Below are positions 10,958 to 20,516 of a DNA stretch of 64,000 bases, in pieces (the first letter of the stretch is position 1; the number at the start of each line of letters is the position of its first letter). Origin of the DNA: Zygnema cylindricum. Its lineage: Eukaryota > Streptophyta > Zygnematophyceae > Zygnematales > Zygnemataceae. The notes under the pieces were generated by a model. The model was not told the DNA's origin. It was given only the letters and a program-made list of their open reading frames with translations, and ran no database searches. The DNA lies in NCBI GenBank assembly GCA_037447655.1, contig JBBHKE010003513.1:62001-126000 (forward strand). Reading direction: 5' to 3'. The translations under genes and the position numbers were made by a program.

Positions 10958-11360
10958 CAGGGTACTTTTCTTTTCCACTCTATTCCTCCTTACTCTCTAT
11001 GCATATCCTTGGGGGGGGGGTAATGAACATAGATGGGCATTATCACGGATCCAAGGGAGCATCAGCATTTGGGGTGGATTGCAAGTTTCTCATGCACACC
11101 TCCTTGGACATATAACCTGGACCTCCTGGTTACCAGGCACGCTCGACAGCTGTCAAGCGCGTGTGCATCTTCGGCACATTTGCACTCCCAGGAGTTCCAA
11201 GGCTTCATCCCACTTTGTACGGACTCTAGCGTACGAAGAAGGAAGAGGACAATCAGCCGGATCAGATCTTTCTATTTTCATCCTGGAACACTACGCACTT
11301 TAGTTCACCTTAAACAGAGGTCGAACTGAGGAGTTAGTCCGGTGCAAAGTGTCTGATCCA
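10942..11360 (+). other. Probable 3' LTR of element D
   Basis: About 400 bp of non-coding DNA lies between the polypurine tract and the first satellite monomer. It carries further G-runs (near 11,011) and no sustained frame. By position this should be the 3' LTR, ending near CCA at 11,360. No second copy exists in the window, so its limits are approximate. Confidence 0.45.
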
Positions 11361-11446
11361 TTTGTGGAAGTTAGATAACAATTCCTGTTAGAGCAAACAG
11401 TTTGTGTAATTTTGGTAACAATTCGTGTTAGCGCTAACAGTTTGTG
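11361..11446 (+). repeat. 40 bp satellite, left remnant
   Basis: A little over two monomers of the same satellite that fills the right of the window, with the diagnostic words GTTTGTGTAA, GGTAACAATTC and GTTAGCGCTAAC. It is the left edge of the array and is cut by element C, whose target duplication TTGTG occupies 11442-11446. Confidence 0.9.
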
Positions 11447-11940
11447 TGTAAAAGGGACAAGAAATATGAGTACCACAATACACCACAATGCACAACAGAA
11501 AGCTCCAAGATCTTCCCGTAGCAAAAGCAGGCGCACACACAAGTGACAAACCAGGTTGCGCTTTATTACTCAAGAGAATATTACAAGATTTAGCGCTCGC
11601 TGCGAATGTCTACTCAAAAAGTCCGTCTCCTCCTACGTCTGTCTCACTATTTGAACTAACTAACTACTGGTCAACTCAATAGTGTAAAAATGTAAAAGTG
11701 GACCTTCGAGTTTAACCGAGATCTATCTAAGGTATCCTTATAGAACTATACGTTTAAATCCACATTTTGCGGCGTTTCCATACTGCCACGTTGTGTTGCT
11801 ATGCTGCGGTACGCTATTCTACTAAGTTGCTATACTGCTATGTTGCGTTGATGTGGAATCGCAGCTGCGCTGCTCTGCAACCGAAACTATAGCAGCCGAG
11901 TTTCTAGCCACTTAGTACCCAACCTTGTTACTCTGTTACA
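11447..11940 (-). repeat. 3' LTR of element C
   Basis: It aligns end to end with 31484-31978, with scattered substitutions. Both share the CTTCCCGTAGCAA, GACAAACCAGGTTGCG and TTTGAACTAACTAACT blocks and a TGCTATGCTGCG/GCAGCTGCGCTGCTC segment. The termini are TG...CA. The outer flank is satellite carrying the TTGTG duplication. Confidence 0.95.
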
Positions 11941-13266
11941 GTGCCTCCCACTAAGTATTCAACGTCCCGCTGAAATTTGTTTCTTAAGGGAAACTGTAAT
12001 TTCCGGAGCATGTCGTATGTCTCCCCACGGTACTCCTTGAATTCCTGTTGTAAGGTGTCAAGTTGATGTTGGAGCTGCTCACAACGAGTCTGTAGCAGCG
12101 CAATATGGTGGACCGCCGCTGCCAAGTGTCTTCGAGTGATTCGCTCTCAAACCCGGTCCTCCCCGTCCTCTGGTGCCTCCGCTGGTGCCTCGAGTTGCAG
12201 CGGAATGGCTGCTGGTGCAGGTTCTTCTGGCGCCGGAGCTTGGGTAGCTTCGGGTTCCTCGGTTTGCTGTGCCCTATATGTTACCCCCTCTGCCGGTTCC
12301 CACCGTGGTACTTTCCGTAATTTGAAGAAGATGTGTTTCCTGGCGGCTCGAGCGCGCTCCACAGCGTTCTTCCGGTCCAACTTGAGTGCCCGTACCCCGG
12401 GTGTAACCTCCGCCCGAGAGATGATGTCATGCAGACGAACATCCCACGGGTGGTAACGGCGGAGTAAACCGGGAACGTGCACCTTGTACCGATAGTGCTT
12501 TTCAACTACTTCCACAAATGGCAGGGCATGAGGACTTAATTGTACGTAACCCTTATGGTTGTTCCCCAGGTCTTTCGTCCTCATGAAATTCCAGGCTGGG
12601 TGTGACGACACGATGGCTGAGATAAAGATAGGGTCCCCAGGTTTTCCTGTGCGCCACGTTCCATGCCACTCTGAAGGGTCCCAATATAGGCGGTTGGCGA
12701 AGCTGAAGGTAGGATCCGGATGCCGAGTGTCCATAAGAGATGGAAAGAGATAATCGGGGATTTCTTCTCCCTGCTCACTTTCCCCGTCCGTGTCCCATCT
12801 TTCCCTTCTGAGGAGAAATACCTGGTTTCCGCTAGGGTATTGTGCTTCCGCCTTATTCTCCGAGCTTTCCGAGGACTGCTCGTCCGCGGTGCTCTCCTTA
12901 TTAGGGTCCCTCATCACTTCCAGATCGGAGGCACGCTCCTCAATTGGCGAGGGTGTCCGTTCATGTTCCGTCTCCTCCGCATCTGAAATCTCATGGTCTT
13001 CTTCATCCTCCTGATCCCCTTCTTGGGTTGGGTTATACTCGGGGTCTTGTGAATTTTTCTGACCCCTCTCCTCCGCTGGTCTCCGTTGGCCCTGCTCCGC
13101 TACTAGCTGTCTCCTCTTGTTCACAAACTGCCTCTACCTCCCTCCTCCTGTCTGCCTCTACCATGGCCTCTGCCGCCTCTAACAATCTATCTGGGCAGTG
13201 AACATCTCCTCGCCCTACCAGTACCAGTCTCCTTCTTTTTGGCGGTGGAAAAGAGGACGATGCCAT
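11928..13266 (-). pseudogene. Accessory ORF of element C between pol and the 3' LTR
   Basis: I do not recognise this protein. It begins MASSSFPPPKRRR (13,266), a possible nuclear signal. A stretch rich in E, D, S and Q (about 13,120-12,800) follows, then a compact core with WDPSEWHGTW, GKPGDPIFISA, HPAWNFMRTKDLG, YVQLSPHALPFVEVVEKHY and YHPWDVRLHDIISRAEV (about 12,760-12,400). Next come a basic segment, a P/A/E-rich linker, and a C-terminal coiled-coil-like part (LQTRCEQLQHQLDTLQQEF). A frameshift lies in 13,033-13,124. A TGA at 12,147-12,149, likely once CGA, splits off the coiled coil in the same frame. The stop codon is 11-13 bases inside the 3' LTR, so the gene belongs to the element. Position and orientation recall the extra ORFs of some plant gypsy elements (envelope-like or other), but I see no signal peptide or membrane segment. 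Confidence 0.7.
11941..11955 (-). promoter_or_regulatory. Polypurine tract of element C
   Basis: On the minus strand CTTAGTGGGAGGCAC lies immediately before the 3' LTR start TGTAACAG. It overlaps the end of the accessory reading frame, which continues into the LTR. Confidence 0.75.
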
Positions 13267-13656
13267 GGATGTTGTGGCGTCGGATAATTCTAGTAGTTCA
13301 AGAAGGGAAGGTAAGCTAGTTGTGCTGGGTGAAGCACTCTCTAAACTGCCTGGACTAGGCTGGTCGCGAGGGCGGATGGCGGCTTTATCAAAGAGGGTTC
13401 AGGGTTTCACGTTTGGATTGTGCGAAGCGTCGCAGCGTGCGAGGGTATCGCAACGTCCAATATTAATAAAATTGCGTTGCTGTGGCGTAACTGAGGGTTC
13501 GTAGTCACCAATGTGGTGAAACACAATTGCTCCGTTGCGCTTTCCTGTCAACACAGCGGTGGCGCTGCGTTCCTCTTACGGCACCGTAACTATGCTGCGC
13601 TGTGGTGGCTCTGCCGCTGTATCGCTGACGTGTGGTAACATCGTCGCAGCGTGTCT
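13267..13656 (-). other. Non-coding spacer between pol and the accessory ORF of element C
   Basis: About 390 bp separates the pol stop (13,657-13,659) from the accessory start codon (13,266). It has CTGCG/GCAGC-rich words like those in the LTRs and no sustained frame. A spliced or separately promoted mRNA would be needed to express the accessory ORF; a CCAGGCAG acceptor-like word lies about 80 bp upstream of its ATG. This is suggestive only. Confidence 0.45.
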
Positions 13657-13764
13657 TCACCGCGTCCCTAATATATTTGCAATGGTTGCGACACTGCTGT
13701 TCGTTCTTTTACCGCGGCCGTTGCGATTGCCCCTCCGATGAAGTTGAGTGTCCTCACTCTGCTG
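13657..13764 (-). pseudogene. Final 36 codons of element C pol, cut off by copia B
   Basis: When B and one copy of its target duplication are set aside, the chromodomain frame ending at 26,967 continues here without a stop for 35 codons to a TGA at 13,657-13,659. The tail is basic (RRGNRNGRGKRTNSS). The open frame across the junction independently supports the nested-insertion model. Confidence 0.8.
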
Positions 13765-13769
13765 AAACA

Positions 13770-14803
13770 TGCAACTCTGAGACCTCCATAGGACCTCAAA
13801 GTAGGCGGCTCACACGAAGCCTCTAGGATAACCCTGACCCCTTTGTGTTTTAGAAAAAATAACTGCCACCCTGCCAAACAAAAACTCTGACCACCTTCAC
13901 CCCGGTAAAGGCAAGACACCCTTGAGTCTATAACAAAAAGAATATCTGAATTTGCTCCCCTGAGCAGTAAGTTATGAAGGGTCAAAGTTGACCTTTTGTA
14001 CAGGAGCTCTCTGGGAGAGAGGGTCTAATCTATCAAAAGTTTCTAAGTCCTATCTTCCTCTAAAACTCTATCTACTGAAGTACGGCACCAATCATAAGAG
14101 TGTATCGTATATAAAGGTACATGTGTCGATGTACTTTATGTACGGCCATTGTACAACATGGCCAACAAGTCGACACATGTCATTTTTGGATTCGTTCCTG
14201 GAATCCCCAGAGATGCCGAAATCCAATGTGATTGTGCCACGTGGCGATTAATGTGACGTCGACCGTAAACCGCCAAAAACTCATTCCACGATCTCGGCAT
14301 GCTTCGTGGCCGTGCGATGAAGCCGGATTACAATCGTGGCCGTCAAAAATACTTGCGCACTATTTGTTTCGCCTTCGAAACAAAATGCGCGGTATCCGTT
14401 TCGGATGTCCTGTCGCCGTACATTACAAACTATATCTATGTCTAAATATCATGTTGAATGAAAATAGGCTACGTGTTAACATCTAAATAATTACGAAACC
14501 CTATATCTCCAAGCATCATGTCAGACTAACAGGCTAAGGCTACCGGCTACATTGACTGACGGTAGGTACCAGGTTCAAATTCAGAGTCCGTCAATTTCTA
14601 TTTTGGTAAATCTACCAAAATCTACAACCCGTAACTCTATCTCTAATTAGCATAGGCAGCCATGGCTCTAGCTCCCTCTTCAACCTTCAGTGAGTGCGAC
14701 AAGTGTGGGAGCTGAAGAGAGAAGTTAGAGGCAGACTGCCTCGGCTTCTTTTCTGCATTTTGCAAAACCTAGAAAATACTAAAATAACCTTTTAATTTCT
14801 ACA
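13770..14803 (-). repeat. 3' LTR of element B
   Basis: It aligns with 25,934-26,966 over its whole length with modest substitution. Shared blocks include GAGACCTCCATAGGACCTCA, GAGCTCTCTGGGAGAGAGGG and CCAAGCATCATGTCA. A near-perfect inverted repeat around GTACAT/ATGTAC lies at about 14,115-14,138 and is retained in the other copy. Confidence 0.95.
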
Positions 14804-14822
14804 CTCCCTTTATTTTCTAGTC
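14804..14822 (-). promoter_or_regulatory. Polypurine tract of element B
   Basis: On the minus strand TAGAAAATAAAGGGAG directly precedes the 3' LTR start TGTAGAAATT, as needed for plus-strand priming. It overlaps the pol stop codon at 14,817-14,819. Confidence 0.8.
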
Positions 14823-15194
14823 ACTCTTTAATTTAAGACAACACTTCTCCCGGCAGAAAATTTGTTTAGGGGAAGGGACAGGTTTCGTCATCATATCAGC
14901 TACCATTTCACTATCTGGTTTATACTCCAAACTGATTATCTTGTTTTCTACTTTCTCCCTAACAAAGCTAATTCTAATGTCCATGTGTTTGGCTTTAAAG
15001 TGATGTTTAGGATTGGCAGAAATGGCAATGGCAGCTTGATTCTCACAAAACACTTTTTGGACACCACTCTTAAGATGACCAAGCTCACCAAGCAAAGACT
15101 TGACCCACATTAATTCTTTTATAGCAGAGCAAGAAGCCATGTACTCAGCCTCCATGGTGGACAGAGCAATGACCTTTTGATGCTTGTTGCTCTA
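14817..15194 (-). pseudogene. Element B RNase H, C-terminal part
   Basis: Ty1/copia RNase H with STMEAEYMA (catalytic Glu) and CENQAAIAI, where Asp is usual in CDNQAAI, so a catalytic residue seems replaced by Glu. HHFKAKHMDIR and MVADMMTKPVP are classic end-of-pol motifs. A TAG at 15,192-15,194 falls where Trp is expected (CCWSxK), a G-to-A type change. Confidence 0.9.
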
Positions 15195-16859
15195 GCAGCA
15201 AGCCCCTTCACCCACATATAATACATATCCAGATGTGCATCTTCTCATAGGAGCATCCCAATAGCTGGCATCACTCCAAGTTGTGATGTCAGTATTGTTC
15301 CCACCCAAATGAAACCATAGATCTTTAGTCCCTATGAGATATCTAAGGACTCTCTTAGCTGCCTCCGAATCTTTCTTAGTGGGAAAATTCAGACTCCTAC
15401 TTAGTACTCCTACAGCTGCGGCTATGTCCGGACGGGTACAATTCATAAAATATATTAGGCTGCCCACTACTTGTCTATAAGGGATGGTCTGCATAAATTT
15501 TTTCTCTTCCGGGCTTACCTCATCATCTAAGATTATAACTCCCTCTTCCTCACTCCCCTCACTTCCCTTCTTTAAATCCATAGGAGCGGTACTACTATTA
15601 GCCTTGTCCATTTGGAATTTTTCTAACATGTTTCCAATGGCCTCTTTTTGAGTTAATCTGATTATCTCTCTCTCTCTGTCCCTTTCTACCTGAATTCCCA
15701 AAATATACCTTGCTTCTCCCATATCCTTCATCTCAAATCTTCCTTTTAAATCATTTTTCAACTTATTTATTTTATCCATAAATTTACTTAAAACAAGCAA
15801 ATCATCGACATAAATTGCAATAAAAATAATTCTTTCCTCATCTTCAAACAAATATATAGAGTGATCTGAGCTGATCCGAATATATCCCAAACCTGTAAGA
15901 AACTCATCGACCTTCTTAATCCATTGCCGGACGCCTGTTTCAGCCCATACAAAGATTTGATCAATCGGCATACCTTGCTTTCCTCCCCTTGCTCCACAAA
16001 TCCTTCGGGTTGTCGCATAAAAATTTCCTCTTCCAACTCTCCATGTAGGAAGGTCGTCTTGTTATCCATCTGATGCACTTCCATGTCTTTTGCTGCCGCC
16101 ATACTGAGAAGTATCCGAACCGAAGGAAACCTGACGACCGGGGCAAAAGTCTCCTCGTAGTCAATTCCCTCTTTTTGGGTAAATCCCTTCGCCACTAACC
16201 GAGCATTGTAGCGCTCAATGGTGTTATCAGGGTTGAGTTTCAACTTAAATACCCACTTACATCCAATTGGCTTCGTGTTAGGAGGACAATCCACCAATTC
16301 CCATGTATCGGCCGCCATAATTGAGGCCATCTCCTCATTAATGGCTGTCTTCCACCGGTTTTTTTCAGGACAAGTCATTGCCTCATTATAAGTTTGAGTT
16401 CATCGGGGTGAGACAGTTTGGTTACCTTATTATTAACTTGTCTCTCTTGCAATCTTTTGCAGGTTCTTCTTCCTCCCTCAAACTCGGTTGCCGGAATAGA
16501 TGGTTCTCTTGGATTCTTCCGAACAGTTTCTACTTCTCCCCTATCCCTTGATTCCGGGTCGATTTCCACCACATCTTCCGCTTCGGTTGGAGTTACTACT
16601 ACGGGTTCCCCACTTGGGTCCTTCTCGATTTGATTTGTACCTGCAAGATCATCATCTTCTTGAAATCCTGGATAGTTAGGAAGCTCAAAGTCATCAGAAT
16701 TTTCTGACTCAAATCTGATTTTGACTGTCTTTGTATGCTTAAAGGGATCGATGAATTTTCCTTCATCCATGACCACTAGATGCTTCACTAGGATAATATC
16801 CTCTCTTTTGAGATCGTGAACTCTATATCCTTTTACATCTTCATCATATCCTAGAAGAT
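15195..16859 (-). pseudogene. Element B integrase C-terminal linker, reverse transcriptase and start of RNase H
   Basis: From the junction with A the frame reads LLGYDED, then an acidic linker (to about 16,400). RT follows with WELVDCPPN, GCKWVFKLKLNPD, RLVAKGFTQKEGIDYEETF, TTFLHGELEEEI, SLYGLKQA and YVDDLLVLS, then NCTRPDIAAAVG and TTWSDASYWDAP at the RNase H start. A frameshift lies near 15,940, just after SLYGLKQA. DNKTTFLHG replaces the usual DVKTAFLHG. The protein would copy element RNA into cDNA. Confidence 0.92.
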
Positions 16860-17868
16860 TGTTGTTTTGGAAACCTTAAGTTCTCTCTATATCTTGCTGC
16901 TATGTTGCCATGCTGCGCTAAGTCTGACATCGCAGCTAGAAACCTTGAGCACTCTACACTTGTTGCTATGCTGCTATGGTGCTCTGATCTGACATCGCAG
17001 CTACGCTGCTCTAATATCACAACTGCGCTGACAGATCATAGCAGTCATAGCAGTCATAGCAGCTATAGCAGTCATAGGAGCTATAACAGTCTGCGGAAGA
17101 AAGGTGTTCTGAATATAAGTCAATTTGTGTGAAGATAAATTGACGGGGACATGATTTAGTGAGTATGTAACTCGAAAGGGAGTACACAGATTCGGTGCAC
17201 TTTATGCACACCTGTCGGTCCGTGAGAAAGTCAAGTTTGGTTGTTGTAGAAGAAAAGGTACAGTTACATTTGAGGACCAAATTTATACGTGGAGGTTTAT
17301 CTTCGGTGATGAAAGAATACGTGGAAAGCGGACAAAGTCCGCCGTCATTTATGGAAGAGAAGTATTGACTATACCGTCATTTCAGCGAACGAACTTTAAC
17401 CGCATACTATTTCATTTCTAGCTGCTGTCTGATTGGTGAAAATAATTATGTGCATTCGACCCTGGGATTTTGTTAATGAAGAGTAGTGTACCAATTGACC
17501 ACGCTAGTTGTAGTACGGTGTGATCAGCCGTAGGCTCACTTGTGTATATAGGACTTAGATTACTTTAAGAAAAGTAGGATTGTTGTGTAGGAAAAACTGC
17601 GAAGCAGTTTTTGGGTGTGTTTGAATTATAAGATCATTGTGATCTTTTGGCAGAACTTTGTGAAATTTTGCATGTGGTTTCTCTGGTGTATATTTTATAT
17701 TGTGGCAAATTTGCAGACCTAGGGTAAGTCTGGTTTGCTTTGGGCTTCATTGTGAAGTTGGTTGTTTGTGGGATTTCGTGAGAGTTTCCTCTTTACACAA
17801 TTGATTATCATGGCAACTGCTGGTGCTTCTTCATCTTCTTCAGTGGCACCAGCTGCCTCAAATCAACA
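16860..17868 (+). repeat. 5' LTR of element A, containing the Gag start
   Basis: Direct copy of 22,124-23,114. It holds a CATAGCAGT 10-mer tandem at about 17,036-17,095, where copy number differs from the 3' LTR. The Gag ATG lies at 17,810, 59 bases before the LTR end, so the first ~19 Gag codons are LTR-encoded. Confidence 0.95.
17541..17646 (+). promoter_or_regulatory. LTR promoter region of element A: TATA-like box and two hairpins
   Basis: A TGTGTATATAGG TATA-like word at 17,541-17,552 is followed by a perfect hairpin AAAAACTGC-GAA-GCAGTTTTT (17,592-17,612) and a second AAGATCA-TTG-TGATCTT (17,630-17,646). The same order recurs in the 3' LTR and in solo LTR 1. Location just downstream of a TATA word suggests they lie at the transcript 5' end (R/U5). 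Function is inferred. Confidence 0.6.
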
Positions 17869-18620
17869 GGTTATGGGCCCACCCTCACGGATCCCGGTGT
17901 TTAATGGGCAAAAGTATCTTTATTGGGCGGATTTGACTAAGTCTTATTTGAAACAAGTGAAATTATATGATGTGATTTCGGGTATTCTTCCAAATACGGA
18001 TCCGGAGTTTGGAAAGAAAAATGAAGATGCATTGCATGTGTTAAAGTTACTTTTGTCAAAAGATCTTAACATGACATATATCAATATTTCTACGGCATCT
18101 GAAATATGGAAGGCCTTGAGTGAATCTTATGTCTTAGCCAGTGAGGAGAATGAGGTTGTTACTGCTGGAAAAATCTGGGACTATAAGTATACTGGGGGTG
18201 ACATGAACTCATATTGTAATGGCTTGAAACTTCTATTATCGGAGAATGCATGTTCCGGGGGGAGTTTTCCTCCTTATCATCAAGTTATGATTCTAATGAG
18301 AGGGCTTCCTACTGAATATAGAGGAGCAGCGGAGCAGCTAAGACGGTTAGAGAAGAGTAAATGGAATACAGCAGTCGCTTAGGCTTATATCCTAGACGAA
18401 GAGGCAACTCAGATAGCATTAAATGGTGGTCAATCAGTGGTTGCTTACAATGCACAGACATATAAGCCGGTTGGTTTTTCTGGAAACAGAAACTTTACCC
18501 CCAATCCGAATTATAAGCAATATGATAGGTGTGTCTATTGCTTTGGTCAAGGTCATGTTTTCCGGCTGTGTCCGGCATTTATAAAAGCGTGTGAAACAGG
18601 AATTTATCGTGCGGGATGGA
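17810..18620 (+). pseudogene. Element A Gag (nucleocapsid-like) with CCHC knuckle
   Basis: The chosen start is the ATG at 17,810 because the same position, 59 bases before the LTR end, is kept in related LTRs. Ty1/copia Gag features: VFNGQKYLYWADLTKSYL, KIWDYKYTGGDMNSY, MILMRGLPTEYRG. The knuckle CVYCFGQGHVFRLC (C-x2-C-x4-H-x4-C) lies at about 18,530-18,571. A TAG at 18,380-18,382 breaks the frame, which resumes with AYILDEEATQIAL; Gln is the likely original residue. Gag would package element RNA in cytoplasmic particles. Confidence 0.9.
17869..17883 (+). promoter_or_regulatory. Primer-binding site of element A (half initiator tRNA)
   Basis: GGTTATGGGCCCACC abuts the LTR end. It is complementary to the anticodon arm of plant initiator tRNA-Met (GGUGGGCCCAUAACC), not to the tRNA 3' end. 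This is the half-tRNA priming mode known from Drosophila copia and yeast Ty5. The site is also coding, giving Gag residues VMGPP. Confidence 0.85.
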
Positions 18621-20310
18621 GGGTGCGATCGGAGGATTCATCATCAAAATTTCCGACATCAAAACTGCCGATTAAAAATGCGGCATTCCTTGCATTTGAT
18701 GAGACGTCACAAGATGAACCACCGGAAGAAAAAAAAGATGTGGTCAGATTTCTGCAATCGGATGATGACGAGTTCTTTGCTCTTGCAAAAGATCTCATGG
18801 AGGGACCTCGAGAGAACGGATGGATTATGGACTCCGGATGCTCCTCCCACATGTGCGGCAACCGGGCTTACTTCAAAACGCTTACTCCAATTCCCACTCG
18901 TCGCATTTATTACGCGGATGACAGCGGTGTGGAGGCTACGGCAAAGGGAAGCGTGGAGTTAGCATGTGACATCAATGGTCAGATTGTAAAGAGAACCTTG
19001 CATGATGTTCTCTATATCCCAAAGTTTACAAAAAATTTGTTTTCCACTTCGGTAGCAGAAATGAAAGGTTTTGAAATTTTACAAAAGAATGGGAAAAAGG
19101 TAGTAAGCAAAGATGGGAAGGTAGCTCTCGTAGGAACTAGAGGCCCAAACTTGTTGTACCGGATGGACTTGGCTAATGAAATTGACTTCGCATACTCTAG
19201 TGTCCTTCCGGAAAATGTTTTGTGGCATAAGAGGCTCGGTCATGTTCATCATGAAAGGCTTGATAAAATGGTAAAGCAAAATATGATAGATGGTGTTAAA
19301 TTAGGAGAAACAGATTCCCATGTATCTGATGGATGTGCTTTGGGAAAACTTCATAAGCTGCCACTACCTCAGACAGCGGATAACCGGGCAACAGATTTGC
19401 TGCAAATTATTCATTCGGATGTGTGGGGGCCATCAAAAGTTCCTTCACTCAGTGGCAACCGGTTTTTGGTCACTTTTACGGATGACTTCTCAAGATATAG
19501 CAAGGTTTACTTTATGAAAGAAAAAAGTGAAGTGCTCACTCACTTCAAGCATTTACGGGTAGGGGCCGAAAAACTTCATGGGAAACCAATCCTTTCCCTT
19601 CGGTCCGACAACGGAGGGAAATATATTTCTCATGCATTTTCTGAATACTTAAAAGACAATGGCATTTCTCGGCAATTTATAGTTCCTTATACTCCGGAAC
19701 AGAATGGAGTATCCGAAAAACTCAACCGAACTCTAGCAGAAAGTGCAAAATCTATGTTACTAGATAAAGAAATAGATTTCAAATTTTGGGGTGAAGCTTT
19801 CTCGTGTGCGTCGTATATTAGAAATAGAATAGAGACTAGAGCAGTAAAAGGGAAAACACCATATGAAGTGTGGACCGGAAGAAAACCGAATGTTAGTCAC
19901 TTGCGAGTTTTTGGGAGTAAATGTTTTATTTTGGAAAATCTCCCTATTTCTAAGCTTAGTCCAAAATCGATTCCAGTATTTTTTATGGGTTATGATGATG
20001 AATCCGTGGGCTATAGAGTATTTAATAGGGATAGGAATACTCTTCAGACTGCTAAAAATATTCAGGTTAAAGAAGAGAGCAGATCGGTAGATGTTTTTGG
20101 TATGACAGATTTTGAAAAAGATTCCAAAAACAAAGAATATGTTATTTTTGAAAGTGTTCCTCTCGCTTCTTCTAGTCCCACTTTGGACCCTCCGGCTGGT
20201 CCCCTTGTGGAGAATCATCCTCCTCCTCCACCACCTCCTCCTCGGCGGCAACCTACGGATCCAACAATTCCAGCCTCAGATTTTCCGGGGGGAAAAAGGC
20301 AAAGCAGCAG
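18621..20310 (+). pseudogene. Element A protease and integrase
   Basis: Continuous with Gag. The aspartic protease active site is DSG in WIMDSGCSSHMC (near 18,823-18,858). Integrase has the HKRLGHVHH zinc pair and SDGCALGK, where the first Cys of the second pair is Ser. The catalytic core has Asp in HSDVWGP, Asp in RSDNGG and Glu in PEQNGVSEKLNRT. The C-terminal GKTPYEVWTGRKPNVSHLRVFG block is typical of copia integrases. This section is open throughout. The Cys-to-Ser change may impair zinc binding. Confidence 0.92.
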
Positions 20311-20515
20311 GCTGCGACACTGCGAAGCTGCGCTATTTTCTGTCGGATCAGTGGATCTGACTGAAAAACTGCGACGCTGCGAAACTGCGAAGCTGCGATG
20401 CTGCGAAGCTGCAAAGTTGCGACGCTGCGAAGCTGCAAAGCTGCGACGCTGCGAAGCTGCAAAGCTGCGACGCTGCAAAATTGCGAAGCTGCAAAACTGC
20501 TCTATTATCTACTAG
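20310..20515 (+). repeat. 24 bp in-frame tandem repeat inside element A pol
   Basis: Units of GACGCTGCGAAGCTGCAAAG plus CTGC repeat about four to five times with variants, encoding RRCEAAKL-type octamers in the protease-integrase frame. It sits in the linker between integrase and RT. The RT frame downstream is in another phase, so a frameshift lies in or beside the repeat. Related elements E and F lack it. Confidence 0.85.
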
Positions 20516-20516
20516 C

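Larger units (their letters stand above)
6841..11360 (+). mobile_element. Element D: 5'-truncated Ty3/gypsy element with a DNMT3-like domain
   Basis: One plus-strand frame (all coordinates in phase 0 modulo 3) encodes, in order, a C5-cytosine methyltransferase C-terminal half, reverse transcriptase, RNase H, integrase and a PHD-like tail. It is interrupted by three in-frame stops (7845-7847, 9552-9554, 9699-9701). No gag, protease, PBS or 5' LTR is visible upstream, where a polypurine tract abuts it. The right end reaches the satellite near 11,360 after a purine tract and about 400 bp of probable LTR. The body is clearly GC-richer than its flanks. The Ty3/gypsy assignment rests on the RT-RH-IN order and motifs. 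The exact ends are uncertain because the second LTR is missing. Confidence 0.85.

Noticed and set aside
11928-13266. Accessory ORF of element C as an envelope gene
   Set aside because: No signal peptide, cleavage site or membrane segment is visible; only the position is envelope-like.
13770-14803. Host promoter because of a TATATAAAGG word on the plus strand
   Set aside because: The word is inside element B's LTR, on the strand opposite to the element, and is not kept in the other LTR copy.
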